DNA from: Prorocentrum cordatum
Taxonomy: Eukaryota > Sar > Dinophyceae > Prorocentrales > Prorocentraceae
Reading direction: 5' to 3'
DNA length: 64,000 nucleotides
Assembly: GCA_963575745.1 (NCBI GenBank)
Contig: CAUYUJ010010413.1
Location: 316,952-380,951 of the forward strand
Shown here: piece after piece, positions 50,906-61,851 of the stretch
How the letters are laid out: the number at the start of each line of letters is the position of its first letter
How positions within the stretch are numbered: position 1 is the first letter of the stretch
Notes under the pieces: model-generated
Seen by the model: the letters and a program-made list of their open reading frames with translations, nothing else
Database searches by the model: none
Told to the model about the DNA's origin: nothing
Position numbers and translations under genes: made by a program

Positions 50906-52136
50906 ACCTCTAATCTTCGAGGGTCGAGGGCATTTTTGTGTGGGTGGAGGGGTCGGTCCTCTCCCTCTCTCCTCGTGCACCGGCTGCGGCTCTTCCCGTT
51001 CCGTCTCGCTCGCCTTCCGCCGTCCATCGTGCCCCGTCCCCGTCCTGCCCTGGGGCTCCAGATCCGCAGCCGCAGCCTGCACACCGCACGCTTCATCTCC
51101 GATGCTGTAGGAGACGTCGTATCCTGCTTCGTAGGTTAAGCGTTGAGCACGTCCAACCACAGGGATCTCAATCTCCAGAAGCACTGGAGGAGGAGGAGCA
51201 GGAGGAGGAGGATACACATGAGGAGGAGATAGATACAATTGGCGACTCACCCGATCAACTAGCATCATTGGCAAGCACTGCCTCATCGTCAGCCAAAGTG
51301 TCTGTGCGTCGACTCGGCATCGCGCCACCTTCGACTCGGCATCACGTCACCCTATGTGTTGTACCGTTCACGGCAACCCTCAATGAGACATTTCTTACAT
51401 GGAGCCTTCTGCCTTGCACTGTTTGCGAACAGCCCTCAATGTTGTACCTTTTATGTGCGACCGCAGCAAGGCACAGCGCAGCGCAGCGCGGCCCCTGGCG
51501 TGGTATCATCACCATCGATATCTTCAGCACTGCCACTGCTCAGTCCCATCCTCCAGCATCCTGTGGAAGAGGAGGCTTGCACAAGGGTCGGCCGATCTTG
51601 GATCTGCTCCCCAGTTCCCTATCATAAAATCGATTCGGGCCCAATAAGCCAACATCTAGCGTTGCGGGGGGGACCTGGTTGACACCCATAAGCAGGCGAC
51701 TGCCCATGCGTTGCCGCCTGTTGCCAGGACGCATGGGCGGAGCCTCATCCCGGTGCTTCTCCCTTCGTTTGCGTCGGCTGCAAGGCCATTTCCACGCTCG
51801 GCTCCCTGGCTCTCATCAGTCGCCTGCGTGGCCATTATTTTGGTAATTGTATGGGTCGCTGGAAAGACATGATTTAATCATCCAACACTTGACGGGGTTT
51901 CCCTTGATTGTTACCCGGAGGAATACTTTTATCTCGCCTGTTCCACTTGGGGCGCCCATAGTCAGGCGCCTGTTCATGCGTTGCATTCTCTGTGTAGCTC
52001 TGCCTTGTCTTTGGCCGAGCCCCATCTAATGTTTAGAGTGGGCCTGGCGTGGACCAAGATCGACATGCACATGTCTTGCGAGCTCCCGTTGCTACTGACA
52101 CGTCGTACCTTCTCGCAGCAGAAAGTACAGGTTGAG
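50906..52136. other. No confident gene
   Basis: A + strand frame (51135-51400) has an acidic stretch EALEEEEQEEEDTHEEEIDT from a GGA-like tract, followed by protein-like sequence, but no motif. A short duplicated block CCCATA-GTCAGGCGCCTG / CCCATAAGCAGGCGACTGC occurs at about 51955 and 51686. Confidence 0.35.
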
Positions 52137-52182
52137 AGGAGGGAGGGAGGGAGGGAGGGAGGGAGGGAGGGAGGGAGGGAAG
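52137..52182 (+). repeat. (GGGA)n microsatellite
   Basis: Eleven GGGA units. Confidence 0.95.
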
Positions 52183-53940
52183 GAGAATGACAAGTTGAGA
52201 GTTGGTGGCAACAGCTACATCAGCAGAGCCCTTTTGGATCTCCGCGCGGCCTTCTTGGATCGCCGCGCGCGGAGCGCGCCACGTGGTGGCCCGGCGCCGA
52301 CCCAAGAAGTCCGCGTAGACCTCCGACTGCTGGTGGCTATGTACGCGGTTCTGTCTTCTCTGACATGCCAAATCGCAGGATCACGCAATTCACGGACATG
52401 CAATTTGAGAGTTAAGGTGCCCAAGCTTACGTCTCAAGGCACCCACCATCCGATGCGATGCGATTCGACTCGCAGACTGGGGCAACAGTGCCGATTTGAT
52501 GCGATTCGGTTCGATTCACTGGCAACGGCCGGCGCGGGCCGCAGCCGGGCGCAGCCGTTTCCAGTTTCGGTTCGCTTCGGGGTGACTCGCTGGCGAGTCG
52601 ACCCGTTTCCGAGCCGATCCGACTTCGCGATTCGATTCAGCTCAGGCCTGCCCTTCCTCCGTCTGTGTAGCCAATGGGGGCCCCAGGCTCCGGATCACCA
52701 AGGGGGTCTCGGGCCAGACGCCCCAGCCGCCCCACCAGCGCGTCTGGCGACGTACGTGGCGAGGATGGTTCTTCCTGCGCAGGGCTCAGGCCCAGGGTTC
52801 CGAGGCGCCCACAGGAGGCCCCCCAAGAGCACCTTCCTGGGGCCGTCTTGGGCGCTTGAACATTTGGTCTCAAGTGGTGCTTTTGTTTCCAAGCCGACGT
52901 GGCTTCCTTTTTGCTACGGTGCCTGCCAGCGGTGAGCTGGGGGATTCGCAGTCCGCCTACGTTCCTTCCCATCACCCTCCTCCACTTACGCTGCCCTGGG
53001 CCGTTCTTCGAGCCATCTGCCTTAAGCCATGTGGGCCTCTTCGAGGCCAACTTCAGAGCCTTTCTGGGCATCCAGGGTGCTTGAAAAGACCAGTGCCGGT
53101 TGCCTTAGAGCCGTGGCGATGATATTTGTTTGATACGTTGGTGCCGTTTTTTAAGACCCGAAAGTCTTGTGATGACGGCTCCTGCGATTACCATATTATT
53201 ATTTCTCTCGCACCTCTGCATACGTTCATCCTCCTCCTGATCTCCCTCCTGGCTCCTCTCAGACTTTTCGAGCCAATATTCGGCGACCCCCAAGAAGCAT
53301 TTACAAACCCGAATACGCCCCTACAGTAGCCTCAACGCGACACCACGAGCCTCCCAAAAATAACCCAGGGACCCTCCGTAGGAATACCCAGCCCCAAGGA
53401 CCCAGGGCCTCGGGAGCGTGCCGAAGAACTCCAAGATGGCCCTGAGTGCCACATAGCCCAAGCGCCCCAAAGTAGCTTGATGTATCGCCAAGACCGACCA
53501 CGGGGCCCCTCGGACAATGCGACCGGGCCCCAACTGGATTCCGCAGAGAGGCTCTAGAGAGCACAATTCATGTGTCTTTTTCTCAGTTTTTGAAGTGTCT
53601 CCGCAAGCGTGAAGAAAGGGGACAGGGTTCAGAAACAACCCATCGTTTTCCAATCGTTCCCGTTGGTTTGTGAAGCTTTCAAGGCTAGCAAGGCCCATGC
53701 GACAGAGCACACAATTGGGAAGGAGGTCAGCGATTGCAAGCACAGAAAAACATGATATTACGGAGGAGTAGCGGCGTTGGAGGAGAAGGAATGTACGTCA
53801 GAACAGCGCGATGACAAACGAGGTCAAACACGACGAGCAGCAGGCACAAGAAGATATGATTGAAGGATTACCTACAGCATACTCTATCGTGGTGTGAGTC
53901 GCCCGATAACCTGGCTAGAACCTGGTCGCGCGCGCGTCGC
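52183..53940. other. No recognisable gene; GATGCGATTCG repeat at 52447-52640
   Basis: Irregular GATGCGATTCG/GTTCGATTCACTGG words at 52447-52640. The rest is unique sequence, with a 140-codon minus-strand frame at 53321-53743 that shows no domain. Confidence 0.4.
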
Positions 53941-54022
53941 GCTCTCTCTCTCTCTCTCTCTCTTTCTCTTTATATCCTTGTCTCTCTCTCTCTCTCTACC
54001 TACATCTCTCTCTCTCTACTTT
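53941..54022 (+). repeat. (CT)n microsatellite
   Basis: CT runs separated by TTTATATCCTTGT and ACCTACAT. Confidence 0.92.
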
Positions 54023-54639
54023 TTGAAATCAGTGAAAATCAGCCTTTCTAATTACTCACCCTGGTCGAGTTGGGCCCTGGAAGGTAATCAGTAGCTACGG
54101 CGTTTCTGAAAGGGGCAACAATCGGTCGCAGCGCCATGCGAGGCAACCACCACGCCATATGACATATATGAATCGGGACCTTTTCGCAGCGCATCAAGAG
54201 AATGCACATGATCAGTCGCAGGAGTGATGCGGAGGAGGAAGAGGGAGTCCCGTATGTCAGCCGGACAACCCCCTGTGCGGAGGAGGGGTCGATCTGCGTG
54301 CAGCGCAATTACGCCGCCTTCGCAGACAGCGGCGACACTGAGAACACGAAGCACGCTTCCTACCACATCTCGGACACGCCTCCGGGCCTGAGCCCATGGG
54401 GTCTTTGTCATCGTCTTCATGCCGTATCCTGTCAGGGTGTCTGCCGTGCATGCCCCCCCCCCCCCTGGATAGGTGTTCAATATGTTTCAGTATGCTTATG
54501 AAATGCGTGGAGAACGACGTTAGCCAGCGTGGACCCCAAACAGTGTGTTCTAATAATACATGTTGTGCAAGCTGTGTGGGGTAATCTAAGTGGTGCGCTA
54601 TAAGTGGAGCAAAATGTGTTGCTTTGCAGAGTACGTTGT
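54023..54639. other. No recognisable gene
   Basis: Unique, moderately AT-richer sequence. A 99-codon frame (54202-54501) has no recognised motif. Confidence 0.4.
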
Positions 54640-54967
54640 GCAGTTCATGTTGTGCAACATGTTTGGTGCAATCGATGTGGTGCAATCTAAGCAACGCGAA
54701 GCAACGCAACGCAAAACCATGCAAAACAATGCAACACAAGACAAACCAACGCAGGGCAGTTCAAAACAACGCATATCGATACAAGCCAATGCAAAACAGC
54801 ACAACTCAATGCCGTACAAAGCGCCGCAAAGCAACGCAAAGCAAGGCAAAGGAACACAATGCAAATCAATGCAGAACATCGCAAGGCATCGCAAATCAAT
54901 CAAGGTAAATCAACGCACAGCTGTGCAACGCAATACATAGCAAAACATAGCAACGCAAAGGACAGTA
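54640..54967 (+). repeat. GCAAN pentamer array, left flank of the DIRS-like element
   Basis: About 55 degenerate pentamers (GCAAC, GCAAA, GCAAT with ACA spacers). The same simple sequence resumes at 61856 on the other side of the element. Confidence 0.88.
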
Positions 54968-55050
54968 GTATATCTACAGATGGCTCTATCCCTGAGCCGT
55001 GGCCCCCTGCGGGTGGGGGGGGGTGACGACCCACGCGGTTGTTGTGTTCG
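54968..55050 (+). repeat. A1: left terminal direct repeat of the DIRS-like element
   Basis: Contains GGCTCTATCCCTGAGCCGTG, GCCCCCTGCGGGTGGGG and CGACCCACGCGGTTGTTG. It corresponds base for base, with about one in five positions changed, to 61578-61669. Confidence 0.75.
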
Positions 55051-55154
55051 CGGCGGTTCAGGCGGCCTAGGTGCAATGGCATGGGCCTGGCGAGGCGTGG
55101 TGCCGCTGGGCCCAGCCTTGCCATGGGAGATGGGCTCCGGCGGCAGCCTGTAGA

Positions 55155-55325
55155 GGAGGAGGAGGAGGAGGAGGAGGAGGAGGAGGAGGAGGAGAGGAGG
55201 AGGAGGAGGAGGAGAGGAGGGGGAGGGGGGAGGAGGAGGAGGGGGGCCAGTAGGAGGAGGAGGTGGTGGAGGACGAGCAGGAGGAGGAGGAGGAGGAGGA
55301 GGAGGAGGAGGAGGAGGAGGCCCAG
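55155..55325 (+). repeat. (GGA)n tracts inside the element leader
   Basis: Two GGA runs separated by GGGGGGAGG and GTGGTGGAGG. Confidence 0.93.
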
Positions 55326-55466
55326 GCTCACTGGCTGCGCTCCGCACGCGGGCCGCCCCGGTGCTGGCCTGCGCGGCGGGGGCGCCGCGGCCGGAGGCGT
55401 CGGAGGGCCCACGGGGAGGCGGCGGGGCTTCCGCAGCGCCGCGCACTGCGAGCGCGGCCGGGCACG

Positions 55467-55685
55467 CGGCCAGAGGCGGCGGGCGCAGAAGATCGCCGGG
55501 GCGCCCTGGCCCGGTGGGTTTCGGGGCTCAAGAGGCGGGGGTCGATGCAAACCGGGGTCAGCCAGGGCACTGGATCCTGCAGGATCCTGCGAAGACCCCC
55601 TCTGGCTGACCCGGGTTAGCGAGCCGCTCGTGGCCGCGAGGCGGCGGGCGCAGAAGATCGCCGGGGCGCCCTGGCGCGGTGGGTT
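55467..55685 (+). repeat. 45-bp direct duplication
   Basis: GGCGGCGGGCGCAGAAGATC plus GCCGGGGCGCCCTGG occurs at about 55473 and again at about 55643 with one or two changes, about 170 bases apart. Confidence 0.85.
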
Positions 55686-55749
55686 CGGATCCTGGAGGTC
55701 ATTCCGCATGGCCGACGCCCTCCATTCGTCGTCGAGGGGCCTGTCAAGG

Positions 55750-55939
55750 TTGTGGAGGAGGATCGGTGGAGAGGAAGCATGTTGCCAAATAATTTCCAGA
55801 TGTCTAGAAAATGTGTTAAAACGGTTTTAAACTGGTAAAAAACATGCTTTTTACATTTCCAAGACATGTTCCCTACATTTTAAACATGTTTCATTCGATG
55901 ATAGGACTGTTAGGGTGTCCATCGTCGTGGCATCCACAA
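55750..55939 (+). repeat. Dispersed repeat R-e, copy 2 (190 bp)
   Basis: Homologous along its whole length to 48815-49003, from TTGTGGAGGA to CGTGGCATCCACAA. Here it adjoins the 5' end of the recombinase-like coding region and may be part of, or inserted into, the element's leader. Confidence 0.82.
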
Positions 55940-56039
55940 CGTCCAGGAGACGCGTGAACCCAAAACCACAGGTACGATCAAGGCTCGGGAGGGGGTCGGT
56001 TGTGTTGTGCATCGGCTGGGCCAACTCCAGAGGCCTCGC

Positions 56040-56765
56040 GCCCGCCCCCATCGACGAGGAGGTAGTCTACGAGTACTTGCGGCACGCATCCGGCGTCGCG
56101 CCGACGAGGGGCACGCGGTTCCTGGAGGCATTGGGCCTCCTGGGCTTCTTGTTCGACGTGGATACAGAGATCGCCTTCACGCCCCGCGCCCAGAGCATTG
56201 CGTCTGGCGGAAGCGGACAAGGGTCCAGATGGCGCCGTTCGAGGTGGACGCCGTCATCCAGATGGAGACGGTCGTGGCCGAAAACGGTGGTGGCAGCATC
56301 ACGCAGGCCGAAGCCATACTCTTGGGCTTCATTCTCTGGCTGGCCCATTCGAGGGTGAGGTTCGGCGACGGCGTGAGGGTGCAGCAGGAACCCGTCCTCG
56401 ATACGGTCGGGCAGCGCGGCTTCGTAGAGGCAGCGGCCGCGTACGAGGAACACAAAGTGGACCACGCGCCTCAGCAAGCAGGCCGGCTGCTGCAAGTGGT
56501 CGCGTGCGCCGTTGGAGTCTCAGGAGCCGCGTGGGCAGAGGCATGGTTGTCGTTAATTACGGTCCGAGTGCGGCCAATGCGCCAGCACCGACGGCTGCCT
56601 CATGGTGGAGATCTTCGCCGACGGGATTCCTGGCCAGCGCCGCGCGTCTACCGTGTCAATTGCGGTGTTTTTGAGTGCCCTTGTGAGCAAAAATCGCGCC
56701 ACGTGCTTGCACTTTGGGCTGCACCAGCACGAGCGGGGCCGCTCGCTGTGGGTGACATCCACTAG
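56040..56765 (+). pseudogene. DIRS-like element: tyrosine-recombinase-like region (frameshifted)
   Basis: First frame (to about 56220): EEVVYEYLRHASGVAPTRGT followed by RFLEALGLLGF, a helical N-terminal block like the core-binding region of tyrosine recombinases. A second frame from 56229 continues MAPFEVDAVIQMETVVAENG, then ITQAEAILLGFILWLAHSRV and RFGDGVRV, then EEHKVDHAPQQAGRLLQVVA and GAAWAEAWL. The F-L/A-R/H-x-R-F-x-D pattern and H-K-x...R-x-L-L-P-V-V-A spacing are those I recall in dinoflagellate DIRS-like proteins, where the catalytic Arg lies in the RxRF block. The C-terminal HxLRH and Tyr motifs are not visible. One frame change at about 56225. Role in an intact element: joining the circular cDNA to the genome. 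Confidence 0.5.
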
Positions 56766-56819
56766 GGTGGGGGCCAGCGTGACCGTACGGTTGGGGAGTT
56801 CCGTTGGTCACCCGATTAG

Positions 56820-58083
56820 TTAGCTGCTGGTGGAAAGTTGCCAATGGCGTCGGCACGCTCAGGGTCAAGGGCTTCGCGAGCTACGACACGTTCGACTTCG
56901 AGGCGGTATACCACCCGCAGATGGCAGACAGTAACTTGCTCACCACCCAGCTGCTGGAGCCCGTCGCCAGCCAGCAGGACGAGCTGATTCCGAAACTCCG
57001 GATGCTCTGGCGGGAGGCGTGGGGCATCGCAATTGCCGACATGAAGCGGGTAGCCGAGACGAAAGAGTGCGTTTCCGCATGGAAATTGATTGCGATCGAG
57101 CTTTCGGAGGCGCGAGAGCGCGCAGGCGAAGAAGACCGGGCTAACGCTCTGAGACGAGCTGGGCGTGAGCGACGCGCTCATTACGGTGGCGGATCGCGCG
57201 CGCGACGCCTGCCGCGCGGCGCGCGCCCCGTGGGAGCTGCGCACGACGAGGTCGATGGAGGATGCCGGCGCGGCGAAAGACGAGCGGTTCGAGAAGGACA
57301 AGAACGGATTCGCGAAGGCGGCTAACGTGCAGCAGGAGAGGGGCGCCGACGTATTCATTGGGCTGCACGTCGACTTCGCGCTCAAGCGGCGCGGCCTCGC
57401 GCCTCGCCCTCGAGGCGGCCGACGCGATGAGTTGGGAAGCTCGCGAGAAGGTCCGCCAGGACCTCGCGGCGGCCTTCTTGCGCCCGCCGCCGCCTGGGTG
57501 CTCTCATGCGGCCGCCGCGCAGCTGGGGAGAGCGGAAGCAGCCTTTCTTTCCATTGCAGGAAAACGCCAAAAAGTCACCGCGAAGAAGGGCGCGCGCCAA
57601 GCCGCTGGGCGCCTTGGCGGGCGTGGCCCTGGTTTACGGGGACTACATCATGGTCCCGTCGTTTAGCAGGTTCAGGGGGGAGCTCGCAGTGCCCGCGGGC
57701 GCGGTTGCTGCGCTGCCCCAGCGAGACATCGGCCGAGGGGCGGAAGGCGGCCGAGGCGGCTGCCAGCGGGCCGCATCAGCAGCGGCACAGCGGGCCGAAC
57801 GACAAGGGCAAGGGGCGCGGGATCCCGCGCCCCCTCCCCTTCGAAGGGGAAGGACGTCGGCAAGAACAACGAGAAGGCGAAGCCAGCCTTGCCGATCGGA
57901 TCCCGCCTCCCAGTCGTGTCCGCCGCGGGCGCCAACGGCGCGCCGAGGTGCTTCGAGTTCAATTTGACGGGGCAGTGCAAGAGGTGGGGCGGGCCCCGGA
58001 GGGCGGCGCCCGAAAGGCCCGCGCGGGCGCGCGCGCTCCAGTCGCGCGGCAGGGCCGCGCATGCGTGCGCCAAGACGGAGTGA
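56820..58083 (+). pseudogene. DIRS-like element: gag-like helical region and zinc knuckle (frameshifted)
   Basis: Frame 1 (56820-57160) has FASYDTFDFEAVYHPQMADS then LIPKLRMLWREAWGIAIADM. Frame 2 (57160-57400) has SDALITVADRARDACRAARA and FIGLHVDFALKRRGLA. Frame 3 (57400-57640) has ADAMSWEAREKVRQDLAAAF followed by LRPPPPGCSHAAAAQLGRAE. At 57946-58083 APRCFEFNLTGQCKRW ends with HACAK, a degraded form of the C-x-x-F-N-x-x-G-x-C...C-x-x-x-H-x-C-A knuckle found just before RT in these elements. Two of the metal ligands are missing. It would bind the element RNA. Frame changes fall at about 57165 and 57405. Confidence 0.5.
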
Positions 58084-60039
58084 CAAACCCTAGCGCGGGG
58101 CTCGAGGCGCCTGCCGGCACCCGCTGCGAGGGGGGCCTCGATGCCGCAGTTGTGCGGGAAGGGCCGGGCCGCGAGGCTGCAGGGCGCGTTGATCACGTGC
58201 GCCCCCTGAGGGCGGTCGAGCCCCGCCGCGAGTCGGCCGCGATCGCGCGGGAGTTCTTGCGCGCTGGTCTCGAGGCGGCGGGCGTCGACTTCGCCAATCG
58301 ACATGCCGCGTCGCAGTTGACGCGCGGGTCAACCTCTACCTGCGAACCGACGAGGGGGTGGAGATGCTGCTCAAGGTGCTGCGCGATTCCAGGCAACCGT
58401 TGGAACTGGCGCGGCTTGGGCTGCCATATGGCGCAACTTTTGCGGGGGCGGCGCCGCGTCGGCTCACCCCCCGTCGCCGCTCCGGTTCGAGGGGCGCGTG
58501 CGCGGGGGGGGGGGGGCGCGGGGCGCGGGGGAGTTAGTTTTATTCCAGTGCCAGCCGAGGTAGCAGCGAGGCTGGGGCCCGCCAAACTCACTTACCGCAG
58601 CGCATTGAAGACCGCGCGCTGGCGTCGAAGCGAGGGGCCCCCGCGGGCCATCGAGCGCCCGAGTTCGCCGGGCTGCCGCAGCATATGGGGGCCGCAGACG
58701 CGCGCTGCCACGCCTGCGCGATCGGCGGCGGTCGCGCAGGGGAGCTGCGAATCCGGGCGACGTCGACCACGCTATGTAACCCGCGGCGCTCGGGGGGCCC
58801 CGCGCGGCGCCAGGGTGGTCAATGGCCAGCCGCGGGCGGCCGCGGAGGCGGAGCGCCCGGAGGTCTTCTGCAGGTTGCTCGCTAAAGAGGCCCGGGAGCA
58901 GAGGGGCCCTGCTTGGGCTGGAGCGGCCGCGCCATTCCAGCCGCGCGCAGAGGGGGGCGGGGGGGGGGGCTTCTTACAAGCGCCCCTGCTTCTTAGAAGG
59001 CGCGGGCCTTGCCTGTAGATGGAGCCGGCGCCTTCTAAGAAGCAGCCTCCTTCTTAGAAGCCCCCCCCCCCCCCCGCGCCCGCCCCCTTGCGCGCGCCGC
59101 CGACGCTTTTTTTGCGAGCGCGGCGGCGCGCGCCGAGCCCCCGCAGGGCCAGCGCTCAGAAGTTCGCGCTGGGCAGAAGCCTGGGGCGGGCAAGACTGCG
59201 CCGCCGGCGCCCGGATTCAAGAGGCTCGCGACCATCGCAATGCCGGCGCGCGTCCTGGAGGCGGCGCGCGGCCACGAAGGGCTGGATCAAAACGGGCCCC
59301 CGCATGGAGGGCGCCACCGCGCAGGCCCCGCGCGGGGCCCCCGGCGAGATTCACGGCGGACGAAGGGGGGCGGGGAGGTCGAGCAGGAGAAGGCGGAGGA
59401 GGGGGGGGCCGATGAGGGCGAGGAGGGGGAGCTGGCGGACATCGGCGCGAAGAAGAGGAGGCGCGAGGCGGAGTTTCGGCCGGGGCCGCAGGACAGCTGC
59501 CCAGCTGCAGCGAACATGGGGGGCGAGGAGGGCGGCCCCGAGGAGGGGGGGGGGGGGGCGCCGCCAGGGAACGCGGCGAAAGAAACGATAGGAGATCGGG
59601 CCGCAGCTAGGCGGCCAGGGTCTTGCGCGGGCCCCCCTGCCCCAGCCGCGCGGCCGACGCCCGGGGGGCCGCTGGGCGCGGCAGAGGCGGTTCGCGCGGG
59701 AGCTTGGGCCGAGGAGGGCGAGGACGTGACCTGCGGAGGCGCAGAGAAGAGGCAGAAAGATGGCATGGTCGCGGCGAGAATCCGCACCCCTCGGTCGGAG
59801 AAGGAGGAGTTCGCTGCCGAGGCCGCGAAGTTGGGGCGCCCGCTCGACGGGGGCAGCGGCATCCCCGACAGGCCCAAGTTGCACCGCCCAGCGGTGAAGA
59901 GTTTGGAGGAGGCGCTGCAGGGGCACAGGTGGGGCATGCCCCTTCGTCGGGGCCCTGCCGCGGCTCCCAGCAGACGCAGCCGTGGACGACGACAGAAGGT
60001 CTGATGAACAAGTGGGCGAGGGCAGAGCCGTCGGCCCAC
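58084..60039 (+). other. DIRS-like element: degenerate GC-rich middle region
   Basis: Long Arg/Ala/Gly/Pro frames in several phases and several poly-G/poly-C runs (58508-58518, 58958-58968, 59059-59074). A short protein-like stretch (RESAAIAREFLRAGLEAAGV, about 58232-58291) suggests the linker between gag and RT. No confident domain. Confidence 0.4.
58986..59045. repeat. Inverted repeat with perfect 18-bp arms (TTCTTAGAAG type)
   Basis: CTGCTTCTTAGAAGGCGC (58986-59003) and its exact complement (59028-59045). It is flanked by poly-G with CTTCTTA on the left and CTTCTTAGAAG with poly-C on the right, so the hairpin extends to about 58955-59075. Confidence 0.9.
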
Positions 60040-60745
60040 CGTCGGAGGAGGAGGTCGCGAAGGCACTGGGCCCCGCGTGGCTGCCCGCGCGACATGTAGT
60101 TTCGGCCCAGCAGAGCGGGGTCAGGCCGATCGCCGATTTCTCCGAAATTGGCCACAACTCGGCCTCGGAGATCCACGACGAGCAGGAGATTTCAGGCGTG
60201 GATGGCACCGTCAATTTGGCGAAGGAGGTCGCGAACGCCGCGAACAACAGTGACGGCGTCGAGGTCTACATGATTAACCTCGGGCACGCTCGCGGGGCAG
60301 GTCGCGCCCGCGCGTGGAACCAGTGGCGGGGGGGGGGCATCGCAGGCCGCGCGCTCGACCTCAAGGGGGCCCACAGACAGGTGCCCGCGTCGCCGCGCCA
60401 GGCCTGCCGACACGTCGCAGGCGTTCGGCGCCCCTTGCGGCGCGGCCCGGCCTACTGCCTGCAGCGCGTGCTCACATTCGGGCCCGGGGCGCCGTCTTCG
60501 CGCTCGGCCCCGCCCCCGAGGCCCTCGAGCAGATCCTCTCCGAGCTCTTCTGGCTGCTCCTCACGCTGAGTGTCGACGACTTCCCGCAGGCGTTGCTGCA
60601 GGCGCGCGCGGGCGAGGCCGCAGGAGAGGCGCTGCCCCTTCTCGGTTGGGGGGTCAAGCTCATCGACGGGGCCGTTCCCAGGTTCGCGCCGTCATTCTCG
60701 GCCTTGGGGGTGGTTTTCCAGCTGGGGGGCGCGCGCCGTCGCTGA
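60040..60745 (+). pseudogene. DIRS-like element: reverse transcriptase (frameshifted)
   Basis: Frame 1 has SGVRPIADFSEIGHNSASEI, SGVDGTVNLAKEV and motif A RALDLKGAHRQVPASPRQ with its Asp, then VAGVRRPLRRGPAYC and FGPGAPSS. At about 60485 the frame changes, and motif B/C sequence continues as RGAVFALGPAPEALEQILSE, SVDDFPQ (about 60569-60589, equivalent to YFDDFP) and FSALGVVFQL. VRPIxDFSE..N and xxDDFP are characteristic of DIRS-type RT as opposed to the YADD of LINEs. One clear frameshift. Catalytic Asp residues are retained in both frames. Confidence 0.72.
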
Positions 60746-60869
60746 CAGGCTGGAGACGTTGCGAGGCAGGTCGAACCTCAGTGATGAGATTCTGAGGTCC
60801 CGCACGTGATCGTTCTGGCGGCGAGTCAGTCTTTGAGGGGGAAGCTCGGGCTCTCCAGATCACAATGCC

Positions 60870-61470
60870 GTGGCCGATGCGGGGCAGATGCGCTATTCGA
60901 GCTTTCTGCCATGGCGGGAGAGGGGATGGCATGCGTTGACGGCCCAAGAGGCCGAGGCGCTGTCTTCCTTGAGACCCCGTGAGGTGAGGCTGCGAGGCAA
61001 CAGGAAGCCGGTGATCCTGTTTGCCGCCGGGGAAGAAGACGATCTCACGGTAGGGATCGGGGGGTGTTCATGGACGCAGAGGCCGACATTCGGGAGTTTG
61101 TTTTTCGGCGCGCGCGTCGCGCAGGAGGTGGTTGGGAGGCGGCAGAAGGAGGGCGGCCGTCGCCGCGTGATCTACTTGGCCGAGCGCCGGCGGAGCTCTC
61201 TTGCAGAATGCGGCGAGGCCGCCTCGCGGGGAGGAGAGTCGCCCCCTTCGTCGACAGTGATGCCGCTAAGGGGGCGCTGATCAAGGGTACTTCGGGCACC
61301 CTGGTCACGACCAGGCTGGCGCGCGAGCTCTGGGAGACGATCTCCAGCCGCGGCGAGCATGTCGAACTGCGGTGGCGGCCCTTCGAGGGAGCAAATGGCA
61401 GTCGTCCGGTGGCTGCGGTGCTGGGAGGTCGCGCGTGCGTGGCCCAGACCTGGCGTGTGAAAGAGGGGGT
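60870..61470 (+). pseudogene. DIRS-like element: RNase H domain (frameshifted, catalytic residues lost)
   Basis: Frame 1 has RKPVILFAAGEEDDLTVGIG at the place of the usual FxDGAxE block; the first catalytic Asp is Ala here. Then come FFGARVAQEVVGRRQ and RRRVIYLAE. Frame 2 (from about 61230) gives PFVDSDAAKGALIKGTSGTL, matching the F-I/V-D-N/S-E/D-A-A block, and then LARELWETI, the helix that follows. Joined to RT as in other DIRS-like pol proteins. It would remove the RNA template strand. Confidence 0.62.
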
Positions 61471-61577
61471 GAGGTCGAGGCCCGTGCACGCTGGAATTGA
61501 GAAGCGCGCCGTTGTTCCCCGTGCCGCTTGTCGGAAAAAGTGCAACGCCCAGGGGTTATATAGGCAGGGGCGCGCGG
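61463..61577 (+). repeat. B1: internal copy of the right-end repeat
   Basis: Contains GTGAGGTCGAGGCCCGTGCA, CTTGTCGGAAAAAGTGCAAC and GCCCAGGGGTTATATAGGCA. It corresponds to 61691-61851. Confidence 0.8.
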
Positions 61578-61669
61578 CCGTATGTCTTCATATAGCTCTA
61601 TCTCGGAACCGCGGCCCCCTGCGGGCGTGGGGTGGGGCTTGGCGACCCACGCGGTGGTTGAGTTCCCGC
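61578..61669 (+). repeat. A2: internal copy of the left-end repeat
   Basis: TAGCTCTATCTCGGAACCGC, GGCCCCCTGCGGGCGTGGGG and CGACCCACGCGGTGGTTGAG match A1 at 54968-55050. It starts directly where B1 ends. Confidence 0.78.
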
Positions 61670-61690
61670 CCGCCCGACCTTGTTGAAGAT

Positions 61691-61851
61691 GGAAGGTGTG
61701 AGGTCGAGGCCCTTGCATGCTGGATCTGAGAAGCGTGCGACGAGGTCGAGGCCCGTGTACGCTGTTCCTAAGAAGCGTGCGATTGCCCCCAATGCCGCGT
61801 GTCGGAAAATGTGCAACGCCCAGGGATTATGTAGGCAGGGGCGCGCGGCGG
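61691..61851 (+). repeat. B2: right terminal repeat
   Basis: Same sequence as B1 from GTGAGGTCGAGGCCC to GGCAGGGGCGCGCGG, with an extra internal duplication of about 46 bp (GAGGTCGAGGCCC..AAGCGTGCGA twice). It ends immediately before GCAAN repeats. Confidence 0.8.

Noticed and set aside
51828-51850. GGCCATTATTTTGG as a fourth spliced-leader relic
   Set aside because: Two extra bases and no match in the first third or last third of the 22-mer.
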